DNA of 64,000 nucleotides. Source: Flavilitoribacter sp020436695. GTDB taxonomy: Bacteria; Bacteroidota; Bacteroidia; Chitinophagales; Saprospiraceae. This document shows, one piece after another, positions 57,458 through 64,000 of the stretch (within the stretch, counting starts at the first letter, position 1; each line of letters opens with the position of its first letter). Under the pieces are notes generated by a model, which searched no databases, was not told the DNA's origin, and saw only the letters and a list, made by a program, of their open reading frames with translations. Made by a program: the position numbers and the translations under genes. The DNA lies in NCBI GenBank assembly GCA_041392665.1, contig JAWKLQ010000017.1:1-64000 (forward strand). The letters run 5' to 3'.

Positions 57458-59416
57458 CTACCCGCCAGCCATTTCCAGTTCCATAGAAGCCGTCTCCCAA
57501 TCCTCCATAGCCTTGTTCAGATCCGCTTTTTTCTGCTGGTATCCTTCCATTTGCTTTTGCACATCGGGCTTCTCGTAAAAAGTCGGATCCGCCATCTTTT
57601 TTTCAAAAGCAGCGATCTCTTCCTCCAGGCGATGGATCTTCTTTTCGGCATTACTTACAGCCCGCAGGAGTTTCTTACGTTCCTCGTGCGAAAGTATTTT
57701 GAGAGGTTCTTCCACTACCGGCGCCGGACTCGAAGCAGAAGTACTGACTACATTAGAATTTTCGGATGGTTTAGCAGTCTTGCCGATCTCCACATCCCGC
57801 ATATTATCCAGGGCCCGCTTTTCAAGAAAAGCATTGACGTCGCCAATGTAGTGATGCAGTCGTTTATCACGGAACTCTATCGTTCGATTTGTCAGTGCAT
57901 TGAGAAATTCCCGATCATGTGAGACCACGATCATTGTGCCATCGTATTCCATCAGTGCCTGCTTCAGTACATCCTTTGAGAGCATATCGAGGTGGTTGGT
58001 AGGTTCGTCCAGTACCAACAGATTAAAAGGACGCAAAAGCAGGCAAGCTAAAGCCAGACGGGCTCTTTCACCTCCGGAAAGTACCGACACCTTTTTCTCA
58101 ACATCCTCACCACTGAACATGAAAGCTCCGAGAATATTACGCAGCCGGGTACGCATCTCGGGTGGAGAATAATGTTCCATCGTTTCCAACACCGTGATCT
58201 TGGAATCCAGCGTATCAGACTGGTTCTGTGCGTAATAACCCAGTGAGACGTTGTAGCCCAGTTCCTTCTCTCCGCTGGTATGTTGCAGTTCGTCTACGAT
58301 AATCTTGGCGAGTGTGGTTTTCCCCTGACCGTTCTGACCGACAAAGGCTACCCGGTCACCACGATCAAGTTTCAGGTCGACCTTATCCAGGACCAACAAG
58401 TCACCGTATTTCTTGGAGAGATGTTTTACATTCACTACCACCTGGCCGGAACGCGGTGCCGGTGGAAAGCGAAGATTCATAGTAGCCGCATCAACATCTT
58501 CAATCTCGATCCGCTCGATCTTATCCAGTTGCTTTTGCATGGACTGCGCCATCTTGGTCTTGGTCGCCTTGGCCATAAAGCGGTTGATGGTCTTTTCCTT
58601 CTGTGCCAGCATGCGTTGTTGATTCTGATATGCTGCCATCTGCTTCTCCCGGCGATCGGCCCGCAGCTCCATGTACTTGCTGTAAGGTGCCTTGTAGTCA
58701 TACACCTGCCCCAGCTCCACCTCCACCGTACGTTTGGTCACATTATCCAGGAATTGTTTATCGTGAGAAATGACGATGACGGCACCTGGATAATCCTGTA
58801 GGAAATTCTCCAGCCAGATAATGGATTCGATATCGAGGTGGTTGGTAGGTTCGTCCAGCAGCAGGAAATCCGGCTGACTGAGCAGCATCTTGGCCAATTC
58901 CACCCGCATCTGCCATCCCCCACTGAACTCGGTGGTCTGCCGGTCCATATCACTGTCTTTAAAGCCCAAACCCTTCAAGACCTTTTCTGCTTCCGCTACC
59001 GTAGACCCCCCTCCCAGAATATGGAGCCGGTGATTCAGGGAGTCCAGTTCTTCAAGCAGTTTATGGTAAGCGTCACTTTCGTAATCAGTGCGGTGTCCGA
59101 TCTCTTCGGTCAGCTCTTCCAGCCGGGTTTCCAGACGCTGGATCTCTTCAAAGGCGGTCATGGCCTCGTCCATTACGGTACGACCACGAGGCAGTTCGAT
59201 CTCCTGGTGCAAAAAGCCGAGTGTTGCGGATGAGGGCATGGAAACATTTCCTTCGTCGGGCCGGATATTACCGGCAATGATCTTCAACAGGGTAGATTTT
59301 CCGGCTCCGTTCCGGCCGACAAGGCCCACTTTATCCCTTTCTGCGATGACCAGATTTACCCGGTCAAACAAGGTCCGTTCTCCGTATTTCAGAGAAATAT
59401 CATTCAGCGTGATCAT
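57458..59416 (-). CDS. ABC-F family ATPase (translation-associated)
   Basis: This 652-residue soluble protein has two ABC domains and no membrane helices. Walker A motifs are GRNGAGKSTLL and GQNGQGKTTLA, signatures are FSGGWQMRVELA and LSGGERARLALA, and Walker B motifs are FLLLDEPTNHLD and LLVLDEPTNHLD. The interdomain linker (about 245-305) is rich in Lys, Met and Gln, as in ribosome-binding ABC-F proteins, and a C-terminal coiled coil of about 80 residues follows. It likely acts on stalled or initiating ribosomes, similar to the Uup/EttA groups. Its 3' end abuts the KAS remnant. Confidence 0.94.
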   Translation of the reverse strand: MITLNDISLKYGERTLFDRVNLVIAERDKVGLVGRNGAGKSTLLKIIAGNIRPDEGNVSMPSSATLGFLHQEIELPRGRTVMDEAMTAFEEIQRLETRLEELTEEIGHRTDYESDAYHKLLEELDSLNHRLHILGGGSTVAEAEKVLKGLGFKDSDMDRQTTEFSGGWQMRVELAKMLLSQPDFLLLDEPTNHLDIESIIWLENFLQDYPGAVIVISHDKQFLDNVTKRTVEVELGQVYDYKAPYSKYMELRADRREKQMAAYQNQQRMLAQKEKTINRFMAKATKTKMAQSMQKQLDKIERIEIEDVDAATMNLRFPPAPRSGQVVVNVKHLSKKYGDLLVLDKVDLKLDRGDRVAFVGQNGQGKTTLAKIIVDELQHTSGEKELGYNVSLGYYAQNQSDTLDSKITVLETMEHYSPPEMRTRLRNILGAFMFSGEDVEKKVSVLSGGERARLALACLLLRPFNLLVLDEPTNHLDMLSKDVLKQALMEYDGTMIVVSHDREFLNALTNRTIEFRDKRLHHYIGDVNAFLEKRALDNMRDVEIGKTAKPSENSNVVSTSASSPAPVVEEPLKILSHEERKKLLRAVSNAEKKIHRLEEEIAAFEKKMADPTFYEKPDVQKQMEGYQQKKADLNKAMEDWETASMELEMAGG

Positions 59417-59437
59417 GTAATTTCTAGATTAAGTCCG

Positions 59438-59445
59438 CAAAAATA
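59438..59445 (-). promoter_or_regulatory. Candidate -7 box for the ABC-F gene
   Basis: Minus strand TATTTTTG followed by C matches TAnnTTTG, 21 nt before the ATG at 59416. No clear -33 element. Confidence 0.4.
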
Positions 59446-59496
59446 GGAATTATTCGCGGTAGATGCCGGAGAGTTAAAGGCTGGAAGAAAAATTGC

Positions 59497-60552
59497 TCAG
59501 GCTTTTTCCAAAGTAAACCCAAAAGTAGAGCCCACATTGGGTGTACTGCGCACATTTATCGTTTGTTTATGAGCCTCTACAATGTGCTTTACAATAGACA
59601 AACCCAGACCGGAACCGCCCTGTGCCCGTGATCGGCTTTTGTCAACGCGGTAAAAGCGATCGAATACATGCAATAAATGATGATTGGGGATGCCGATTCC
59701 GTTATCGGCCACTTCGATCAGGATATTTTTATCCATATCATAAAAGCCCACCTTGGTCAGACCGTTTACATTGCCGTATTTAATGGAATTGTGTACCAGA
59801 TTGGTCAGCACCTGACGAATGTATTCCCGGTCAGCCAGCACCTTATAGTTCTGAGAAGCACCCTCCTTAAACTCCAGAGAGATCTTCTTGTCCCGGGCTT
59901 TCATCTCCAGGTCTTCAAAGACTTCTTCTGTCAGTTCTTTAATATCAAAGGCCTGCATCTCGAGTACCAGATTCCCAGCTTCCAGGCGTGCAATAGCGCT
60001 CAGGTCTTCAACAATTGTGTAAAGACGGTCTACGTTCTTGGCCGCCTTCTTCAGAAAAGTCATATTGACTTTGTCATCATAAAGACCTCCATCCAGTAAC
60101 GTATGGAGGTAGCCTTGGATGGTAAAGATGGGTGTTTTTAATTCGTGGGAAATATCTCCGACGAATTTACGACGATATTCCGCCCAGGCGCGGTAACGAT
60201 CGAGCTGCTGTTGCTGCTGATCGGCCCATTCGTTAACTTCCCGTTCTACTTCCTCAATAATATTCTGATCCGCTTCAACTCCGGGAGCCTTTTCATCCGG
60301 TGAACGTTTGTGCCGATGAATAGTCTTATAGATGACCTTTACCTTGCGATAAATATACTTTTTCAGGTAGAAGAGATTGATCAGGTAGGCTCCCGTCAGA
60401 ATAAAAACGCCAAGTATCACTGCTTCCACCAAGACTGGAAGATCCAGCAACCGGCTAACTGCAAAATGAAACACCAGGGCCATTAAACTGATGAATCCGG
60501 CGGAAGCCAACGCAATCTGCCTGGGTGTTGGATTTTTCAGGATGTTAAACAT
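59497..60552 (-). CDS. PhoR-like sensor histidine kinase
   Basis: This 351-residue kinase has two N-terminal membrane helices (about 12-32 and 38-60) with almost no periplasmic loop, then a charged segment without a PAS domain. The HisKA box is DISHELKTPIF (His136). HATPase boxes are LVHNSIKYG, VADNGIGIP, the F box around FDRFYRVDKSRSRA, and GGSGLGLSIVKHIV. It pairs with the response regulator encoded 59 nt upstream. Lacking a real extracellular domain, it probably senses membrane or partner-protein signals. Phosphate control is possible but no phosphate gene is nearby. Confidence 0.93.
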   Translation of the reverse strand: MFNILKNPTPRQIALASAGFISLMALVFHFAVSRLLDLPVLVEAVILGVFILTGAYLINLFYLKKYIYRKVKVIYKTIHRHKRSPDEKAPGVEADQNIIEEVEREVNEWADQQQQQLDRYRAWAEYRRKFVGDISHELKTPIFTIQGYLHTLLDGGLYDDKVNMTFLKKAAKNVDRLYTIVEDLSAIARLEAGNLVLEMQAFDIKELTEEVFEDLEMKARDKKISLEFKEGASQNYKVLADREYIRQVLTNLVHNSIKYGNVNGLTKVGFYDMDKNILIEVADNGIGIPNHHLLHVFDRFYRVDKSRSRAQGGSGLGLSIVKHIVEAHKQTINVRSTPNVGSTFGFTLEKA

Positions 60553-60611
60553 AAATTGTTAACCGCACCGGCCGGCCATGAATTGCGGACGGGCCCGTTT
60601 GAGGACGTTTA

Positions 60612-61298
60612 TCAAAATTCAAATTTGTATCCAATTCCTTTGATCGTCTTGATGTATTTATCACCGATCTTTTCTCTCAATTTACGGATATGCACATCAA
60701 TGGTACGATTGCCCACGATCACATCGGTGCCCCAAACCTTATTAAAGATCTCTTCCCGGGAAAACACCTTACCTGGCTTGGAGATCAATAAATTGATCAA
60801 TTCGAATTCTTTCTTGGCCAGTTCGATAATCTCCTCTCCTTTCTGGATCGTAACCTTATCCCGGTCAATTACCAGATCTCCTACCTGTACGGTACGGGAA
60901 TCGTCCTCCTGCGTTTCAGATCGGTCAGAACGTCGAAGCAGCGCCTTTACTCTGCTCAAAAAAACTCGGGGACGGATCGGTTTGGTAATGTAATCATCGC
61001 CTCCCACTTCCAACGCGGCAATCTGTGAATAGTCTTCTTCCCGGGCCGTCAGAAAAGCAATGAGCGTTTTGTCGAACTTGGTTTTATTACGCAGCTGCCG
61101 ACATACTTCCACCCCATCCATTTTCGGCATCATAATGTCCAGGATAATAAGATCCGGATCTTCTCTTTCTGCCAGCATTAAACCTTCCTCTCCGTTGGAA
61201 GCCGTGAATACTTCATATCCTTCTTTATTCAGATTGTATTCAAGGAATTCCAATATATCCGGTTCGTCGTCAACGACTAAAATTTTCACGGTATCCAT
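60612..61298 (-). CDS. PhoB/OmpR-family response regulator
   Basis: This 228-residue regulator has an N-terminal receiver with LIILDIMMPKMDG (phospho-Asp54), acid pair Asp10/Asp11 and a Lys in YITKPI. The C-terminal winged helix (about 135-228) has FELINLLISKPGKVFSREEIF and VDVHIRKLREKIG-type recognition sequence. It is the partner of the following PhoR-like kinase. Its long leader carries a hairpin (61350-61385) downstream of a -7 box. Confidence 0.95.
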   Translation of the reverse strand: MDTVKILVVDDEPDILEFLEYNLNKEGYEVFTASNGEEGLMLAEREDPDLIILDIMMPKMDGVEVCRQLRNKTKFDKTLIAFLTAREEDYSQIAALEVGGDDYITKPIRPRVFLSRVKALLRRSDRSETQEDDSRTVQVGDLVIDRDKVTIQKGEEIIELAKKEFELINLLISKPGKVFSREEIFNKVWGTDVIVGNRTIDVHIRKLREKIGDKYIKTIKGIGYKFEF

Positions 61299-61349
61299 AA
61301 GGCACGTAGATTATTACGCATGATATTGAGCTAATGGTGCTCCATTATT

Positions 61350-61385
61350 CTATGCCTGATCGTTGCCGGGCAACATAAGGCATAG
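61350..61385. other. Hairpin upstream of the PhoB-like gene
   Basis: CTATGCCT (61350-61357) pairs with AGGCATAG (61378-61385), and an inner GTTG/CAAC stem (61362-61365 with 61371-61374) closes the structure. No T tract follows on the minus strand. It lies between a -7 box (61391-61398) and the start codon at 61298, so it could be a 5' UTR control structure, or a terminator for the DUF4296 gene. Confidence 0.45.
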
Positions 61386-61390
61386 CAGCG

Positions 61391-61398
61391 CAAAAATA
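61391..61398 (-). promoter_or_regulatory. Candidate -7 box for the PhoB/PhoR pair
   Basis: Minus strand TATTTTTG followed by C matches TAnnTTTG and would give a leader of about 85 nt that includes the hairpin. Confidence 0.35.
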
Positions 61399-61483
61399 AC
61401 AGAATGTGCCCTGCGCACCGGGGCCACCATATTAAATATTTGTTAAGTCAGTCCCGAAATACGGTACACTGTAAGCCCTGGAA

Positions 61484-61840
61484 TTACTCACTCATATCAG
61501 GAATCCCCCGCGCTTCTGCCTCCAGGACGTTCAATTTATCCAGAATTTGTTCGTAGATCGCATTCAGGCGTTCCGGATCTTCCCGAAGGATATCCATACT
61601 TTTATCGAAGTCTTCCTTGCTTATACCATGTTCCCGAAAGATCATTCGGTAGTATACTTTGCCCACGGTATCCTGATCGGCTGCCGTCAGTTTATCCATC
61701 ATGGCTTCAGCTACATGGACATCGATCAGTACATCGATGAGTTTGTCAGTTGCGAGTGGAATGGGTTCTACTTCTTCCCGGGCACAACCTGCGAATACGA
61801 TCGCAAGCGAAAAAATGAATATTTCAAAATAGCGCGTCAT
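61484..61840 (-). CDS. DUF4296 lipoprotein
   Basis: This 118-residue lipoprotein has lipobox FAGC (Cys19). The rest is helical, with LIDVLIDVHVAEAMMDKL and VYYRMIFREHGISKEDFDKSMDIL, the hallmark of DUF4296, a small Bacteroidota-specific family of unknown function. Length is typical. Its start is bordered by the GGGATTTTGGGACGTT-type repeats. The next gene in its direction is the PhoB-like regulator, 185 bp away. Confidence 0.88.
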   Translation of the reverse strand: MTRYFEIFIFSLAIVFAGCAREEVEPIPLATDKLIDVLIDVHVAEAMMDKLTAADQDTVGKVYYRMIFREHGISKEDFDKSMDILREDPERLNAIYEQILDKLNVLEAEARGIPDMSE

Positions 61841-61855
61841 ATTTGATTGTTATAT

Positions 61856-61910
61856 TTTTGGACGTTGGGATTTTGGGACGTTGGGACGTTGGGATTTTAG
61901 GATTTTGGGA
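61856..61910. repeat. Short interleaved repeats of GACGTTGGGA and GGATTTT
   Basis: GACGTTGGGA occurs at 61861, 61877 and 61885 (the last two overlap by 2 nt). GGGATTTT or AGGATTTT occurs at 61867, 61891 and 61899. The array lies just upstream of the DUF4296 start and ends 70 bp short of the SixA-like gene. It is G/T-rich on one strand, suggesting slippage or a dispersed repeat family. Confidence 0.75.
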
Positions 61911-61981
61911 TAGCCCAGGCATCAAACTACACATTAAAAGCTCTTTACTGCCATCGATCCGTTTTTGTGTCATCCTTTGCA

Positions 61982-62479
61982 TCAACGATTAAACTGTTTG
62001 GGATACCAAAAATGCAATACGCTTCCTGCTCCCCGCTCTACATCTTTCCACCGGTCGGCATCCAAGCTAATAGCTACGATCCCACAGGTCGGTACATTGT
62101 CGATCATTTCATCGGCAAAGTAGTTGGCTACTGTGGTAAAGGTAGGATTATGCCCAAACAAAAATACAGTATTCCAGTCGTCCGGCCAATGGTTCGCGAT
62201 CCGGAGGATATCACTCCCGAATGCTTCGTAGATGTCTTCATTCAGCACGATCTCCTGGGCATCCATCCCTAGGCCATTAGCAAAAAAAATAGCGGTAGTA
62301 TGTGCCCGTCTGGCGGGACTACTCACAATCTTATCAGGTTTCACACCCTCTTTTCTGATCATGGTAGCCATAAAAGGGGCATCCCTCAGGCCACGTGATC
62401 CCAGCGGACGATCAATATCCCGGAGTTCGGGATGGTCCCAACTGCTCTTTGCATGCCTGATCAAATAAAGCATCTTCAT
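61982..62479 (-). CDS. SixA-like histidine phosphatase
   Basis: This 165-residue member of the histidine phosphatase superfamily has the N-terminal RHG-type motif as LIRHAKSSW (nucleophile His9). It has the RPLGSRGLRDAPFMA block and SSPARRAHTTA, and the second catalytic His in FGHNPTF. Size and motifs fit SixA, a phosphohistidine phosphatase acting on phosphotransfer proteins, though small-molecule phosphatases look alike. The start could also be the Met at residue 3. The SDR gene begins 67 bp away in the opposite direction. Confidence 0.88.
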   Translation of the reverse strand: MKMLYLIRHAKSSWDHPELRDIDRPLGSRGLRDAPFMATMIRKEGVKPDKIVSSPARRAHTTAIFFANGLGMDAQEIVLNEDIYEAFGSDILRIANHWPDDWNTVFLFGHNPTFTTVANYFADEMIDNVPTCGIVAISLDADRWKDVERGAGSVLHFWYPKQFNR

Positions 62480-62546
62480 TTGCAGAACAATTTTTAGTAA
62501 CCGAATTTAATACCGAACTTTGCCGCCAACAAGCAGCCACTATCAA

Positions 62547-63344
62547 ATGAGTTTTAAGAATAAAGTAGTGTGGATCACCGGTGCCTCTTCCGGCATCGGA
62601 GAGCATTTGGCTTACACCTTTGCCGCAGAAGGTGCTAAATTAGTCATATCCAGCCGGAATAAAAAGGAGTTGGAAAGAGTTAAACAAAACTGCAAAGAAG
62701 AGACGGAGATCATGATCCTGCCGATGGATGTCGCCGATTTCGACAGTATTCCCGCCAAGGCACAAACCGTGCTGGATCACTTTGGCTTTATCAATATTCT
62801 GATCAATAGTGCCGGCATTTCACAGCGTTCCCTCATTCAGGAAACCGACTTTTCCGTGGATAAAAAAATAATAGAAGTCAATTATCTGGGTACAGTGGCG
62901 GTGACCAAGGCCGTCCTGCCGGCCATGATACGGCAACAATTCGGTCATATTGTAGTTATCAGTAGTGTAATGGGAAAATTAGGAGTGCCCTGGCGCTCTG
63001 CGTATGCCGCTTCCAAACACGCTCTCCACGGCTATTTCGACGCCCTGCGCGGTGAACTTGAAGCAGCCGACATCCCCATCCATATTACCATACTGATTCC
63101 CGGCTATGTTCAGTCCAATGCAACTATAAACGCCCTTAAAGGAGACGGAAGTAAAAACAATACCGTATCAGAAGCAAACCGTAATGGAATGGACCCGGAA
63201 GTTTTTGCAAAAAAGGCATTGGCAGCCATTAGTGCCGGAAAACGGGAAGTTGCCATCGGCGGGAAAGAAGTATTTTCCATTTACGTCAAACGCTTTTTCC
63301 CCGCTATTGTAGCCCGTTCACTAAAAAAAATCCGGTTGTCTTAG
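62547..63344 (+). CDS. Short-chain dehydrogenase/reductase (DHRS7-like)
   Basis: This 265-residue NAD(P)-dependent oxidoreductase has TGASSGIGEHLA for cofactor binding, NSAGISQRS, catalytic Ser in VVISSVMGKLG and YAASKHAL with Tyr and Lys. I start at the Met at 62547, because the fold begins there; an upstream in-frame ATG would overlap the spacer before the divergent gene. The C-terminus ends in basic residues (VARSLKKIRLS). It resembles DHRS7-type SDRs. The substrate is unknown, and it ends 1 bp before the M43 gene, convergently. Confidence 0.9.
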   Translation: MSFKNKVVWITGASSGIGEHLAYTFAAEGAKLVISSRNKKELERVKQNCKEETEIMILPMDVADFDSIPAKAQTVLDHFGFINILINSAGISQRSLIQETDFSVDKKIIEVNYLGTVAVTKAVLPAMIRQQFGHIVVISSVMGKLGVPWRSAYAASKHALHGYFDALRGELEAADIPIHITILIPGYVQSNATINALKGDGSKNNTVSEANRNGMDPEVFAKKALAAISAGKREVAIGGKEVFSIYVKRFFPAIVARSLKKIRLS

Positions 63345-63345
63345 T

Positions 63346-64000
63346 TTACCAGTATTCCGCCGGTGCCTGCAGATAGGTAGCCGCCATGCGCAGGAACTGA
63401 CCATGGGTGAAGCCGCACAAGCAGGCATCCTGATAGTAAGACATGATGTTGGCTACATGAGGAATATAGGGAGCCCCATTGGCATCAGAAGAACCGTCGA
63501 TGAATCGGCACCCCTGTTCCTCATCCACGTAATTCTCAGCCGGGGTATTGATCACATAAGGATCAGCGGGCGTATCACAAACCAAATCACCTGCTGTTTC
63601 ACAATTGCTGCCATCCACCAATTCTTCCCCAAATTCTGTTTCAAAGGTGTGGTACAGACCGAAAAAGTGCCCCATTTCGTGGACCAGTGCATTGATGGGA
63701 CATTCTTTTACCGCCAATATACTATTGTGATCTCCTTCGGTATCGGAGATCCCACCAACTGGTGCTAAACCACAGGCATCCTGTATCTCCGTCCAGGGAA
63801 TACTCTGCACATAAAATATATTAATCCGGCGTTCTACCAGATACTTTACTTCCATTTCCGTCCATTCGTTCTCGTTTTCCGAATTATCGTACTGGAAGTT
63901 ATCAATAATGCGCACGTCACAAAGCTTGAACGAAACGCACATGGGCTCAAACCGCTCATTGAGCAACATAATAGCCGAATCAATTTTTTCTTCCGTGATG
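63346..64000 (-). CDS. M43-family metalloprotease (pappalysin/cytophagalysin type), 5' end outside window
   Basis: The frame stays open through the right edge, so only the C-terminal 218 or so residues are present. The zinc motif HEMGHFFGLYH (HEXXHXXGXXH) is complete, followed downstream by the Met-turn in NIMSYY. CDTPADPYV and the Cys-rich DGSNCETAGDLVC and DACLCGFTHGQ stretches match secreted M43B proteases of Bacteroidota. The last residues (APAEYW) end right after the catalytic domain, so no C-terminal sorting domain is present. It is probably a secreted gelatinase-like enzyme. Confidence 0.9.
   Translation of the reverse strand, partial: ITEEKIDSAIMLLNERFEPMCVSFKLCDVRIIDNFQYDNSENENEWTEMEVKYLVERRINIFYVQSIPWTEIQDACGLAPVGGISDTEGDHNSILAVKECPINALVHEMGHFFGLYHTFETEFGEELVDGSNCETAGDLVCDTPADPYVINTPAENYVDEEQGCRFIDGSSDANGAPYIPHVANIMSYYQDACLCGFTHGQFLRMAATYLQAPAEYW

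Noticed and set aside
61856..61910. CRISPR array
   Set aside because: Units are 8-10 nt, overlap, and have no spacers or cas genes nearby.

Overview
The window comes from a Bacteroidota chromosome. The evidence is a SusC/SusD pair, a hybrid two-component system (HTCS), TAnnTTTG-type -7 promoter boxes, a Bacteroidota-style TamB, a DUF4296 lipoprotein and many lipoprotein signal peptides. The Planctomycete-type PSCyt/PSD1 protein, M43 protease, TPR histidine kinase and GGGATTTTGGGACGTT-like intergenic repeats suggest a marine or environmental Saprospiria-like member, but that placement is inference.

The first half (about 1-36 kb) is a polysaccharide utilisation region. A PSCyt1/PSCyt2/LamG/PSD1 lipoprotein runs off the left edge. 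Then come an intact IS4-family insertion sequence with a perfect 10-bp target duplication and an orphan TPR histidine kinase. A long leftward gene run, read from 20.8 kb down to 6.5 kb, encodes SusC, SusD, a SusE-like lipoprotein, a sulfatase, GH2, GH43, a beta-helix glycosidase (GH28/GH49-like) and a second sulfatase. A divergent rightward run (21.2-31.7 kb) encodes a DUF5060 glycoside hydrolase, a tartrate/D-malate-type dehydrogenase, a cyclase-family hydrolase, a four-carbon acid-sugar kinase, an MFS transporter, a Gfo/Idh oxidoreductase, a third sulfatase and a GH27 enzyme. An HTCS regulator follows. Together they would import, desulfate and dismantle a sulfated polysaccharide, and the middle cassette would turn a released sugar acid into a triose phosphate.

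The second half is mostly housekeeping: a DUF4230 membrane protein, folP, a conserved membrane protein, tamB, an ABC-2 transporter, a LytS/LytR pair, aroC, mutS2, an M23 peptidase, an ABC exporter with a PhyH-like dioxygenase, an ABC-F ATPase, a PhoR/PhoB-like pair, DUF4296, a SixA-like phosphatase, an SDR enzyme and a truncated M43 metalloprotease.

The main oddity is nine apparent frameshifts confined to 30.7-37.4 kb: five in GH27, two in the HTCS and two in the DUF4230 gene. I see none in the other protein genes. This is either a poorly assembled patch or local gene decay. A second oddity is a remnant of about 55 codons from the 3' end of a beta-ketoacyl-ACP synthase gene, abutting the ABC-F gene. 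I see no rRNA, tRNA, CRISPR array or prophage.
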